Assembly (NCBI RefSeq): GCF_000230835.1 | Contig: NZ_CM001240.1 | Span: forward strand, 4,552,779-4,616,778 | From: Clostridium sp. DL-VIII | GTDB taxonomy: Bacteria; Bacillota; Clostridia; Clostridiales; Clostridiaceae | DNA length: 64,000 nucleotides | Reading direction: 5' to 3' | Shown here: positions 35,913-44,318 of the stretch, in pieces | How positions within the stretch are numbered: position 1 is the first letter of the stretch | Layout: each line of letters starts with the position of its first letter | Program-made: the position numbers and the translations under genes | The notes under the pieces: model-generated | What the model was told of the DNA's origin: nothing | What the model saw: the letters and a program-made list of their open reading frames with translations, nothing else | Database searches by the model: none

Positions 35913-36479
35913 TTACTTATACAGCATATTTTGTTCTTTCCACTCTTCCTTTAATAATCTATATTCTACTCTATCATATAATTTAAAATTTAATAAAACA
36001 TGCTTTTTTAGCTCGGCCTCTTTTATCATTCCAGCTTTTTTCATCACTTGTTCAGAGCCAACATTTTCTTTTATGCATCCTGTTTCAATTTTAATGGCCC
36101 TATCTTGAGTGAAAGCATAATTAATTACTGCTTTTACTGCCTCTGTTACAAAGCCATTCCCCCAATAAACTTGAGATGTAAAATATCCTAAGTTTACTAT
36201 TCTCCCTTCAACACAGTCTGCTGTTACAGTATATCCAATGTCACCAACATATTCATTAGTTTCTCTGATTATTATTGCAAAGAAATATTTAGTTCTATTT
36301 TCTAATTTAGATTCCTTGATAGCTTCATAAAGATTTTCTTTTGATTCCTCTAAAGTACTTGTCCTTATTTCTGGCATGTAATGCATTGCGTCATTATTTG
36401 AAAGCAGCTTATGCATTTGAGCAAGGTCCTCGTTAACATGATCTCTTATAAGCAATCTGTCTGTGATTATATTCACCAT
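35913..36479 (-). CDS. GNAT acetyltransferase, RimJ/RimL-like
   Basis: The 188-residue protein has the RimJ/RimL/YdaF plan: ITDRLLIRDHVNEDLAQMHK at the start, YVGDIGYTV, YFTSQVYWGNGFVTEAVKAV (acetyl-CoA loop) and IKENVGSEQVMKKAGM. Such enzymes acetylate ribosomal-protein N-termini or small amines. ATG 36479 is chosen because GGAGG is eight bases upstream. It is divergent from the MBL gene. Confidence 0.87.
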   Translation of the reverse strand: MVNIITDRLLIRDHVNEDLAQMHKLLSNNDAMHYMPEIRTSTLEESKENLYEAIKESKLENRTKYFFAIIIRETNEYVGDIGYTVTADCVEGRIVNLGYFTSQVYWGNGFVTEAVKAVINYAFTQDRAIKIETGCIKENVGSEQVMKKAGMIKEAELKKHVLLNFKLYDRVEYRLLKEEWKEQNMLYK

Positions 36480-36599
36480 TATAAAATCCTCCTCTGTTAT
36501 TTTTATTAAGTTAACCCTATTATTGCTTACCTTACCATATAATATTATAATATTGTTAATCTCATCCATCAATTATATTTTTAGTAAGGAGAGTACTTT

Positions 36600-37301
36600 A
36601 TGAATAAATTAGAATTTTTAGGCAGAGGTTCAGGATATAATGTCGCAGAAAGCAATACTTCCGCTTTTTTTAAGAAAGCTGATGCATTACTATTAATTGA
36701 TTGTGGCGAATCTGTTTTTGAAAAAATTGTAACTAAAGATTTAATCAATGGTATAAAAAATGTACATGTTCTAATTACCCATATGCATTCAGATCATATA
36801 GGTTCTTTAGGTAGTTTTGTAGGCTACTGCTACTGGAAATCAAAAATCAAAGTAAATATTTATTTTTCTGAAAAAGAGAAAATAGGGGAATTTTTAAAGC
36901 TCACAGGTGCTGTTGAAAATGAAAGTTTTACTTTACATGATATAAATAATACAAGGATTGATGAGTTAAACTTAATCATTAGTGCTTTACCAACTAAACA
37001 TACAAAGGCAGTTAATGCATATTCTTACATATTAAAATTCGATTTCGGAAATGATATTTTCTACAGCGGAGATACTTGTGAAACTAATTTAGATATTATT
37101 CCTTTTTTAAAAGCAAGAAATCTAATATACCACGATACATGTTTAAATGACTGTGAAGGTAATGTTCATACATCACTGCGGGTTTTAAGTGAGAAAATTC
37201 CTTATGAATATAGAAAACAAGTCTACTGTATCCATATTGATGGTGAAAGTTTTATAGAAAAAGCTGTAGCAGAAGGATTTAATGTGGTGGATATAATTTA
37301 A
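36600..37301 (+). CDS. Metallo-beta-lactamase fold hydrolase
   Basis: The 233-residue protein has the metal motif THMHSDHIGS (H-x-H-x-D-H), an ALPTKHT histidine, the GDTCET aspartate and a late HIDGE. The pattern resembles RNase Z-like or ribonuclease-type MBL proteins without the exosite of tRNase Z. AAGGAGAG precedes ATG 36600. The substrate is unknown. It is monocistronic, with hairpins after it. Confidence 0.85.
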   Translation: MNKLEFLGRGSGYNVAESNTSAFFKKADALLLIDCGESVFEKIVTKDLINGIKNVHVLITHMHSDHIGSLGSFVGYCYWKSKIKVNIYFSEKEKIGEFLKLTGAVENESFTLHDINNTRIDELNLIISALPTKHTKAVNAYSYILKFDFGNDIFYSGDTCETNLDIIPFLKARNLIYHDTCLNDCEGNVHTSLRVLSEKIPYEYRKQVYCIHIDGESFIEKAVAEGFNVVDII

Positions 37302-37469
37302 CATTATATCGTGATTACAGATTTTTTATTAAAGCACTTAATGCTTGACATTCTTCCCTTAAAGCGGAAGAAAATGTATATCATAATATTTATCACTGGT
37401 AAAAGGACTTTGTCTCATTGTGCCGTCATAGACATAGCAACACTTTTATACTTGATACATTCCCAGCCC

Positions 37470-37548
37470 AAACCAATATATCCAGTCTATATATTGGTTT
37501 TAGGTAGAAGAGATATGCTGTAAATAATATTAAAACTTCCGAAGCATA
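37470..37548 (+). terminator. Hairpins after MBL gene
   Basis: AAACCAATATAT and ATATATTGGTTT (37470-37500) form a 12-bp stem followed by TAGG. A second pair GATATGCT/AGCATATC follows (about 37513-37546). They lie 170 bases beyond the stop codon; the stretch between shows no convincing gene. Confidence 0.5.
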
Positions 37549-37576
37549 TCCCTTCCTTAAATATGAAACTTCAAAA

Positions 37577-38074
37577 TTAATTTATATCAACATAATAGAA
37601 TTCGTTATTGTGCCACTTAATAAATTTTTCTAAATCATTATATGAAACTCCTATTGTTGCTGTATTTACATTAGGATGGAAATTTACAATACTCGCATCT
37701 ATTAAATCCCTATCAACTAAAACAATAACTTCACTATTAATATCATTTATCAAACCAAAGGGAGTAACAGCTCCCGGCTTAAGACCTAAATATTTAAATA
37801 ACCTTTCTTCTGATGCAAATGACAATTTAGTGCTTTCTATCTGTTTCTCTAATAACTTTAAGTCAGCCCTTTTACTATCATCTAAAAGTACAAGATAATG
37901 AATATCGCCTTTTCTGTTTCTTATAAAAAGATTTTTACAATGAGCTCCCGGAATTGAAATTTCTAATCTATTTGCCTCTTGAACGGTATATATTGCTTCA
38001 TGTTCATATCTTGTATATTTTATTTCTAATGAATCTAATATGCCATATAATTTTTGTTCTATCGGATTAATCAT
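37577..38074 (-). CDS. proX: YbaK/ProX family aminoacyl-tRNA deacylase
   Basis: The 165-residue protein is a free-standing prolyl-tRNA-editing-domain homologue (ProXp/PrdX). It has YEHEAIYTVQEA, the catalytic-Lys region CKNLFIRNRKGDIHYLVLL, LFKYLGLKPGAVTPFGLIND and FHPNVNTATIGVSY. Such proteins hydrolyse mischarged Ala-tRNA(Pro) in trans. Clostridial copies sometimes relate to proline metabolism; no such gene is near. A GGGGAGG site precedes ATG 38074. Confidence 0.92.
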   Translation of the reverse strand: MINPIEQKLYGILDSLEIKYTRYEHEAIYTVQEANRLEISIPGAHCKNLFIRNRKGDIHYLVLLDDSKRADLKLLEKQIESTKLSFASEERLFKYLGLKPGAVTPFGLINDINSEVIVLVDRDLIDASIVNFHPNVNTATIGVSYNDLEKFIKWHNNEFYYVDIN

Positions 38075-38192
38075 ATGTACTACCTCCCCAATTATAATAA
38101 GCTATTGATTATATATGTTCTAATTAATTGTTAACACTAAATGCTTAAGTCAATTGCACATTTTAAATTTTTAATTGCAACATATATCATAA

Positions 38193-38224
38193 AAACTCTC
38201 CCTTGCAGCTTTAAGGAAGAGTTT
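38193..38224 (-). terminator. Hairpin terminator after abrB-like gene
   Basis: AAACTCTxCCTT and AAGGxAGAGTTT pair and are followed on the minus strand by TTTATGA, about 50 bases after the regulator's stop codon. Confidence 0.6.
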
Positions 38225-38273
38225 ATGTAATACATTATATAATTCTATACCTTTACAAAGCAATAATAAATCG

Positions 38274-38522
38274 TCATAATTTTAACGCAATTAAATCATT
38301 CTTACAATCTCCACAAACATCTAATCCTTTAAATTTAGTGATATTAGCCATATTCCCACAAAAAGTGCATCCTGGTGAATACTTTTTTAATACTATTTCT
38401 TTTTCATCCTTAAAAATTTCTAATGAATCACCTTCAGCAATAAATAGTAATTCTCTTGTTTCTTTTGGGATTACCACTCTTCCAAGTTCATCAATTTTTC
38501 TCACAATTCCAGCTGACTTCAT
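38274..38522 (-). CDS. abrB: AbrB/SpoVT family transition-state regulator
   Basis: The 82-residue protein has the swapped-hairpin AbrB DNA-binding domain (MKSAGIVRKIDELGRVVIPK followed by ETRELL and GDSLEIF). A C-terminal zinc-ribbon-like CTFC/CGDC pair follows, as in clostridial AbrB proteins that repress sporulation and solvent genes in growth. The ATG at 38522 has GGAGGAA eight bases upstream. It is transcribed alone. Confidence 0.93.
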   Translation of the reverse strand: MKSAGIVRKIDELGRVVIPKETRELLFIAEGDSLEIFKDEKEIVLKKYSPGCTFCGNMANITKFKGLDVCGDCKNDLIALKL

Positions 38523-38749
38523 GTCCACTTCCTCCTAAATTTATTATGTTTTTGCAATATTATTGTTGAAAGATAATCTTCTTAATTACATTTTCAATAT
38601 ATGAAATCATTTCCAAACCATAGATTAAAATTTTTCTAATATATTGTAATAAAATGCGAAATAAATTCCAAACTCTTCTGTTAATATCACAAATATGCTT
38701 TATTGTAGCATATTTTTCCAACTAATTCTATAATTTCCAAATAAAAAAA

Positions 38750-38783
38750 TATCGTAAAATTCAATTTATTGAATTTTACGATA
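38750..38783. terminator. Bidirectional hairpin terminator
   Basis: TATCGTAAAATTCAA and TTGAATTTTACGATA form a perfect 15-bp stem with a 4-base loop, flanked by an A tract, just beyond the stop codon of the gene at 38807. The rest of the gap to abrB (38523-38749) shows only small AT-rich hairpins. Confidence 0.8.
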
Positions 38784-38806
38784 CTAAGTCTATATAATTT
38801 TATGAT

Positions 38807-39988
38807 TCAAAACCACTTATAATTTTTTCTTATATATTCAATCCATCTGTTTTCTATTTGTTTCTCTTTTATACCAAAAATACCTGTGAAATCATCTGGA
38901 GCTTTTATTAAATTATATAGCTTATTATAACCATACTCTTTAATTATAAATTCTGCTATAGTGTATGCATATTGATAGCCATCTCGTTTAAAAAACATAT
39001 CAAAATCCTCTCCAGTATCTAATTCTTTGAATACAGGAAGTGTATTATCCATTAATCCCTTCTTAACTGTTCTCCTTATCCAATTTTCATCATTGTCCTT
39101 GGCTTCATAGCAAGCTATTCCTTCATTTAACCATCGTGGAATATTATTATTTATTTTATTTACTATAATATGAACAAATTCATGAACCGCTGTATTTAAA
39201 ACATTGTTAAAATCTGATCCTGGTGGTGGATTTAATGGTGATGCTATTATAATCTTACCTTTTCCAAGCCCTCCCCTTATCCAATCAGGTGCATCCGAAA
39301 GCCCTAAAGCACTATGAAGTCCCTTTATATCATGATAAATCTCAATAATAACTTTTTCATCAATTTGCTGATTTAAATTAGTTGTAATTCTATTATAATT
39401 ATCTTCAAGCACCTCTGAAACCTTCTCTATACATGGTTTGTCCTCTTCTGTGTAGTTTACTATAAAATGCTTAATTTCTTTTCTTAAATTTAATTTGTAA
39501 TCTTCATCTAAAGTTTTTGCATATCTGACTTGATCTCTATTATCTATAAATACCCTATCAACCATCTTAAATCCAGCGCCTTCATAAAACTTTCGAAGCC
39601 TTGGCCTGAAAGTTCCACAATTAAGTCTTAAAGAATTTACTCCTTGTTTTTTGCATAGTTCTTCTGCCAATTCAATTATCTTTCCCCCATATCCCATTTT
39701 GCTATATTCTCTTCTAATAGCCAACTTATGTAAGATGCCACATTCATACTTTTTAATTTCCTTCCAGAAAAGTGGATCATACCACTGAAGAACGTATGCT
39801 CCAATTAAATTTCCATTATCATAACATAATTTCATTTCATTGATGTCATATTTTTTTAGCAGCTCGTAAGGTGTTAAATTTTCTATTTTCCACATAGTCT
39901 GTCCTATTGATTCAAGCCATTTTTCTGCTTCTGTTAACACTTTAGAAAATACTTCTATGTTACTTTTATCTACATTGATAATTTCCAT
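38807..39988 (-). CDS. GNAT acetyltransferase fused to a zinc metallopeptidase-like domain
   Basis: The 393-residue protein joins two domains. Residues 1-150 are GNAT-like: KLAIRREYSKMGYGGKIIEL is the acetyl-CoA loop and LRKFYEGAGFKMVDRVF the closing strands. Residues about 175-393 are a gluzincin-type (peptidase MA-like) domain with His269-Glu-x-x-His273 in TAVHEFVHIIV and a downstream Glu289 in IPRWLNEGIACYEA. No transmembrane segment or signal is seen, so both act in the cytoplasm. ATG 39988 follows GGGAGAG. The pairing of an acetyltransferase with a protease is unusual; the substrate is unknown. Confidence 0.85.
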   Translation of the reverse strand: MEIINVDKSNIEVFSKVLTEAEKWLESIGQTMWKIENLTPYELLKKYDINEMKLCYDNGNLIGAYVLQWYDPLFWKEIKKYECGILHKLAIRREYSKMGYGGKIIELAEELCKKQGVNSLRLNCGTFRPRLRKFYEGAGFKMVDRVFIDNRDQVRYAKTLDEDYKLNLRKEIKHFIVNYTEEDKPCIEKVSEVLEDNYNRITTNLNQQIDEKVIIEIYHDIKGLHSALGLSDAPDWIRGGLGKGKIIIASPLNPPPGSDFNNVLNTAVHEFVHIIVNKINNNIPRWLNEGIACYEAKDNDENWIRRTVKKGLMDNTLPVFKELDTGEDFDMFFKRDGYQYAYTIAEFIIKEYGYNKLYNLIKAPDDFTGIFGIKEKQIENRWIEYIRKNYKWF

Positions 39989-40019
39989 CCCTAACTCTCC
40001 CATGCTCTGTTATTTTTCC

Positions 40020-40754
40020 TTAATTAATTTCTTTTTCTAACTCATATAAATTAGAAAGCACTTTATATCTATTCTTACTGGTTATTTTATTTTTGAATAA
40101 TAATAATTTATTTCTATTAAGTAAAATAGCCTTAATACCTAATTTACACGCTCCCTTACAATTCTTAGGATTATCATCTATAAACAAAGCTTCTTCTGAT
40201 TTTACATTTAATTCAGAAAGCGCACTTTTATACATTAGTTCATGAGGCTTAGTTACTCCTTTCACGGAAGAAATGACAAATGAAGAAAAATAATCTCGCA
40301 GTTTAACTTGCCTAAACACATTTTCTAAAGATGGCCATGCATCTGATACTACTGCCAGTTTATATTTCTTACTCAGTCTTGGTATCACCTCAAAAACATC
40401 ACTATAAAATTCATATTTATCATAATTGAATACCAAATCCTTAGCTAGCAGTTGTATCTTTTCTGAGCTTAACTGTAATTGTGGTAATTCCATAGAAAAT
40501 ATATTGAAAAATTCTAGGAAGTGCTTATACTCTTCTTCTTCCGTAGTGATTAATTTTTGTTCATCTATGTATTTCCCTGCTTTTTCAAATGCATTATTTC
40601 TATCAGAAGAACTTATTTCTTTATACTCTTGTGGATTAATATATTCAAAAAACTTTGGAGAAATAAACCACTTCCCTGATCTTGGTCCATTTAAAACTTT
40701 GCCTGAATCAAATAAAATTGCTTTTATATTTTTATACTCTGCTAAACTAGACAC
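40020..40754 (-). CDS. HAD family hydrolase with variant motif I
   Basis: The 244-residue protein is a HAD-IA member. It has motif I LFDSGKVL (nucleophile Asp, but Gly at the usual second Asp), motif II AVVSDAWPS, motif III Lys in GVTKPHELMY and motif IV FIDDNPKNCKGA. Similar D-x-G-x-V variants occur in YihX-like glucose-1-phosphatases. The start is GTG at 40754, with AGGAGGTG eight bases upstream. It lies 16 bases after the GNAT-peptidase start in the same direction, so the two may be co-transcribed. Confidence 0.85.
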   Translation of the reverse strand: MSSLAEYKNIKAILFDSGKVLNGPRSGKWFISPKFFEYINPQEYKEISSSDRNNAFEKAGKYIDEQKLITTEEEEYKHFLEFFNIFSMELPQLQLSSEKIQLLAKDLVFNYDKYEFYSDVFEVIPRLSKKYKLAVVSDAWPSLENVFRQVKLRDYFSSFVISSVKGVTKPHELMYKSALSELNVKSEEALFIDDNPKNCKGACKLGIKAILLNRNKLLLFKNKITSKNRYKVLSNLYELEKEIN

Positions 40755-40899
40755 TTATTTACACCTCCTCATAAAATTTTATCAATCTTATTTAAATATA
40801 TGGTTATTATAGCACATTTTGTAATAACAATATTGGAATAAAACGCTTTTAATTCTGTTATTTTTTTGATTGTGCCTTATTAAATTTAAGCAAAAAAAT

Positions 40900-40935
40900 A
40901 AAGGTAAATTAAGCATTTCTACTCAATTTACCTTT
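40900..40935 (-). terminator. Hairpin terminator of the tail locus
   Basis: AAAGGTAAATT and AATTTACCTTT form an 11-bp stem, followed on the minus strand by ATTTTTTTGC, about 30 bases after the lysozyme stop codon. It marks the downstream end of the phage-tail operon. Confidence 0.75.
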
Positions 40936-40966
40936 ACTCATGATATATGAAAATCACTCACATATA

Positions 40967-41755
40967 CTATATATTTCCTGTATAATCAGCCTTTAAAAAC
41001 ATGTTAGCTTCTTTTGTTCTTCTTTTATATAATCCTGCAAGTGTTTGTCCTTCTGCTTTACTCCAAGCTTGAAAATCCAAGGTAATTATATTACCATCTC
41101 TAACACCTGCACATACGTTTTTAAACAACGTAGATCCTAATACTCCAGCTGTGCCAACATTATAGCTCATTGATATTAAAGCATCAAATTCATTTTGTGT
41201 AAGGTTTGCACCTTTATTCTCTAATCCAGACTTTATTTCAGGAGCATACTTATCATTAATTAAATCTTTTAACATTTGAGTTGCTTCTTCTTCTGTAACA
41301 CTTTCTAAACCTTCTATCTCATTACCAGTCATACCATAGCCTAATGTTTTCACTCCAACTTCATCAAAGTAAGGAGTAGCTGAAAAGCCTTCAAAAGACT
41401 TAACAAAATCAATTAGTTTATCAGATATCAAGGAATTATCAATAAAACTTCCATCCTCCTTAAAGGTATAGCTTTTTCCATTAATACTAAAAGTGCCATT
41501 TTTATACATAGCACCTTTTGAACCATTGCTTGAAGACTCTAAGTAATACCACTTACTAGTGCTCGAATCTTGCCACCATCCTGTAAGCATCTGACCTTTG
41601 TCATTTACTCTATACCAAACATCATTTAATTTCAGCCATTCATCACAGGCCATCTGCCCATTTGAATAAAAATAATACCAATAGTCACCTATTTGATTCC
41701 AGCCTGTAGCTAAGGTATTGTTATCATTAACTAAACACCATGCCCATTTACTCAT
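40967..41755 (-). CDS. Endolysin: cell-wall-binding repeats plus GH24 lysozyme
   Basis: The 262-residue protein begins with choline-binding-type repeats (about residues 15-95: GWNQIGDYWYYFYSNGQM, GWWQDSSTSKWYYL). A T4-type GH24 lysozyme domain follows (about 110-262), with catalytic Glu in KSFEGF and the TLGYG segment. It cleaves peptidoglycan to release the tail particles. The binding module in front of the enzyme is the reverse of many endolysins. It lies after the holin with an 11-base gap. Confidence 0.92.
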   Translation of the reverse strand: MSKWAWCLVNDNNTLATGWNQIGDYWYYFYSNGQMACDEWLKLNDVWYRVNDKGQMLTGWWQDSSTSKWYYLESSSNGSKGAMYKNGTFSINGKSYTFKEDGSFIDNSLISDKLIDFVKSFEGFSATPYFDEVGVKTLGYGMTGNEIEGLESVTEEEATQMLKDLINDKYAPEIKSGLENKGANLTQNEFDALISMSYNVGTAGVLGSTLFKNVCAGVRDGNIITLDFQAWSKAEGQTLAGLYKRRTKEANMFLKADYTGNI

Positions 41756-41766
41756 TGTTCTGCCTC

Positions 41767-42276
41767 CTAATTTGGCATCGCTGCACTGTTTGAATTAACA
41801 GTTGCTCCAATTTGCTGAATATTATCAGGATTGTCTACCACTATTTTTGAACTAGCCGAACTTTCTGAATTAGCTTGTACATTTGTTGAAACTTCAACAT
41901 TTTCATTTGTTTCACTTTCTTTATCAGCTACATTTATAGAAACATTATCAAAATTACTTTGATTATCTTCTTTAACTGCATTGTCTACAGCTGCTGACTC
42001 AATTTCTGCCTTAACTTTATTATTGGTTGCTTCATCACTAACCTGTGCAATTGTATTTGAAACAATTTTATCACTTATTCCTTCTGTTGATGTATCCACA
42101 GTAATTCCTACAATTGTTAAAATTGTAAAAACTGTATTTATGATATCAACATAATTACTAGGAATAAATTTGCTAGCATTAACTCCTAACTGTTGTGATA
42201 ATAGCAATATTGCTCCTATAATTGATACCCAAAAAGTTTTATTTTTTAATCTTGCTTTTAAATCGATATTTAACAT
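41767..42276 (-). CDS. phiLC3-family holin with long C-terminal extension
   Basis: The 169-residue protein starts with the phiLC3 holin domain (residues 1-75, NKTFWVSIIGAILLLSQQLG and a second hydrophobic segment VDIINTVFTILTIVGITVD). It continues with about 90 residues of Ser/Asn/Val/Glu-rich, probably disordered sequence. Plain phiLC3 holins have about 75-90 residues, so the extension is unusual. ATG 42276 is chosen because AGGTGG lies eight bases upstream. Confidence 0.85.
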   Translation of the reverse strand: MLNIDLKARLKNKTFWVSIIGAILLLSQQLGVNASKFIPSNYVDIINTVFTILTIVGITVDTSTEGISDKIVSNTIAQVSDEATNNKVKAEIESAAVDNAVKEDNQSNFDNVSINVADKESETNENVEVSTNVQANSESSASSKIVVDNPDNIQQIGATVNSNSAAMPN

Positions 42277-42292
42277 ATTTCTTTCCACCTTT

Positions 42293-42526
42293 CTATTTAG
42301 TCAATAACTGTTCTATAAAATAAACAATCAATAATCCCGTTGAAGATAATAAAAACCCAGATAACCACTTCAAAGTAGAAGTTAAATCATCCAGGCTTTT
42401 ACATAAACTATCTATTCTCGTCTTGCTTATAGCATCATTTTTCTCTAGTGTTTCAATTTTATTATCATGCTTATTTAATCTTTTATCGTGTTCTTCGAGT
42501 TTTTCTTGTACTAGGTTTCTGTCCAT
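42293..42526 (-). CDS. xhlA: XhlA-like hemolysin/holin accessory protein
   Basis: The 77-residue protein has a coiled-coil N-terminal half (VQEKLEEHDKRLNKHDNKIE) and one C-terminal membrane segment (WLSGFLLSSTGLLIVYFIEQ), the XhlA plan of PBSX. It helps holin-mediated lysis. It lies 16 bases before the holin gene. Confidence 0.88.
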   Translation of the reverse strand: MDRNLVQEKLEEHDKRLNKHDNKIETLEKNDAISKTRIDSLCKSLDDLTSTLKWLSGFLLSSTGLLIVYFIEQLLTK

Positions 42527-42627
42527 TTTGTCACCTGCCTTTGTTGAATTAATGAAATAAGTAATATAAATAATTTTTTTTAATCTTTATTGCCTTATTT
42601 CTTTTTTATCCTCTGCACTATATTTTT

Positions 42628-42774
42628 CTATGATGAAGCAGCTGTCGCAGTAGAAATACCAGCAATTATTTCTGCCTTCTCATCCTCTGTAATCCATGTT
42701 TTACTTACTGCCGCGCTTAGTTGTGTTTCGTCTAATTTCCCTTGTTGATATAAGTATAATAATCTTTCATACAT
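42628..42774 (-). CDS. XkdX-like small tail protein
   Basis: This 48-residue frame, MYERLLYLYQQGKLDETQLS to the end ATAASS, has GGAGGGAG before ATG 42774. It fits the XkdX family of tiny PBSX-type proteins lying between tail fibres and lysis genes: a hydrophobic start, G-K-L-x-E, W-I-T-x-x-E-x-x-x-I. Function is unknown. Confidence 0.75.
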   Translation of the reverse strand: MYERLLYLYQQGKLDETQLSAAVSKTWITEDEKAEIIAGISTATAASS

Positions 42775-42786
42775 GATAACTCCCTC

Positions 42787-43161
42787 CTATAATCTGCTTT
42801 GTATTAAATTATCTATTTGTATTTGCATGTTTAAATTATCCAATATTAATTGGTTAATTAAATTGACTTGTTTTTGAGTTTCGGTCAATTCAATTTTTAT
42901 TGATGGATATTTTGCGTCTAATTCTGAGGTTGTAGCGGTTTCAATCCATTTTTCACCATCCCAAAACGGCTTCAAATATGTTATATTATGTCCGTTAATA
43001 ATTTGCGAATCATTAATTAATTCAACAACCTGATCATCTGAATTAACTTCAAAATACTGTGGCTTACCGTCTGCAAATAATACACATCTAGCAACTAAGT
43101 TACCGTCCTTATCTGCGATAGATTTTTGTTCATATTGTGGCTCATAAATTTTTGAATCCAT
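42787..43161 (-). CDS. Tail-locus protein of unknown function
   Basis: The 124-residue protein lies between the fibre gene and the XkdX-like gene with gaps of about 12 bases. It has a beta-rich start (YEPQYEQKSIADKDGNLVAR), a WDGEKWIE segment typical of fibre-associated proteins, and a helical tail NQLILDNLNMQIQIDNL. A tail-fibre assembly role is plausible by position. AGGAGGAG precedes ATG 43161. Confidence 0.65.
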   Translation of the reverse strand: MDSKIYEPQYEQKSIADKDGNLVARCVLFADGKPQYFEVNSDDQVVELINDSQIINGHNITYLKPFWDGEKWIETATTSELDAKYPSIKIELTETQKQVNLINQLILDNLNMQIQIDNLIQSRL

Positions 43162-43174
43162 GTTCTTACTCCTC

Positions 43175-44305
43175 CTAATCTATTAAATATGTTATCATAC
43201 TTATTGGTATTGCGTCACTTGTTTCAACGGGTTGTCTTGGCACACACCAAATAACACCATCAGAACCAATCCAACCATTAACAATACTGTTACCAGTGCA
43301 AACAAAACTATAATTATATTCATATGAAGTCGGACAAAAGCCAGCCGGAATTGTTCCGATTTTATAAGTTGTATCTACTTGTAAAGTTGAAATCGCTTGA
43401 ACGTGTCCGCTAAGAAAAACCCTATTTCCAATTTTTCGACATCTCAATTTAAACCAATCCGGGTTATCACTTCTTACCTGAAATTGTGTAGAATTAACTA
43501 AAAATGTAATCCAGCCAGAATCCGTACCGTCGTCAACCCTTTTCCATATATTCCATCCAGTAGAATCCCAATGCTGCGTTGTATAATAGAAATACCCGCT
43601 TGCAGTTAGAAAAAATATTGTCCTATATCCTTGATTTGTTCCGTCATCCATTCTCCACCCGTTTATTATTAACGTTCCATGTTCCCAACCACTAGTAAAT
43701 GGATAATTTTGCACGGTGCTGATTGCTCCTTCAACATCATAGTGCCCCGCTTGTAATGTAAAAATGTCCGTATTATTAGAAATTCTGCTCGCATGTGATA
43801 AAAATCTATTGTCCAATGCAGCTTGTAACCCGCTAATATATCCAATTGTGTGTGCGTGACTATCATCCCCAACGGTAGCTATTATATCCGCATTTGTGGA
43901 TCCGTCAAAGTTAACGGATCCTGTGACGTCTCCAGTTAATGAAATTGTCCTAGCAGTTGCTAACATTGTTGCAGTTGCAGCATTCCCAGTTATGCTTGTT
44001 TTATTATTTATTGAATTTGTAACAAATGCAGTTGTCGCAAGCTGCGTCGTATTTGTTCCAACTACTGCCGTTGGAGCTGATGGTGTACCCGTAAATGTCG
44101 GCGACACTAATGATGACTTTTCACTATTTAGTTCATTTATAGCTCCTGTGATATCTTTTGCTGTAGTTGTTCTAGTATTATCCTTCGACAATTGTAACAA
44201 TGCTGTGCCAACATCAGAATTTCCGAATTTAACTACACTTGCATCCGTATGCGGATAATAAACATTTCCATTACTATCTTGTATTTCTACATTATTTATA
44301 GACAT
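43175..44305 (-). CDS. Tail fibre protein with fibre repeat and pyocin-knob-like region
   Basis: The 376-residue protein contains a phage tail-fibre repeat (SPTFTGTPSAPTAVVGTNTT, LATTAFV), a TGDVTG segment, and a pyocin-knob-like region around 180-250 (YRTIFFLTASGYFYYTTQHW). A C-terminal beta-rich head follows (about 265-376). This architecture is that of R-type pyocin and myovirus receptor-binding fibres, so the C-terminus probably decides the bacterial target. Base composition is visibly richer in CpG than the flanking genes, which suggests exchange. Confidence 0.85.
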   Translation of the reverse strand: MSINNVEIQDSNGNVYYPHTDASVVKFGNSDVGTALLQLSKDNTRTTTAKDITGAINELNSEKSSLVSPTFTGTPSAPTAVVGTNTTQLATTAFVTNSINNKTSITGNAATATMLATARTISLTGDVTGSVNFDGSTNADIIATVGDDSHAHTIGYISGLQAALDNRFLSHASRISNNTDIFTLQAGHYDVEGAISTVQNYPFTSGWEHGTLIINGWRMDDGTNQGYRTIFFLTASGYFYYTTQHWDSTGWNIWKRVDDGTDSGWITFLVNSTQFQVRSDNPDWFKLRCRKIGNRVFLSGHVQAISTLQVDTTYKIGTIPAGFCPTSYEYNYSFVCTGNSIVNGWIGSDGVIWCVPRQPVETSDAIPISMITYLID

Positions 44306-44318
44306 ATTTGAGCCTCCT

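Noticed and set aside
37311..37523. 70-codon plus-strand frame after the MBL gene
   Set aside because: It has no ribosome site, uses a GTG start, has no recognisable composition or family, and contains terminator-like hairpins.
43896..44258. 120-codon plus-strand frame opposite the tail fibre gene
   Set aside because: It is a mirror of the Thr/Ala/Val-rich fibre repeats; no ribosome site; the minus frame has clear domain matches.
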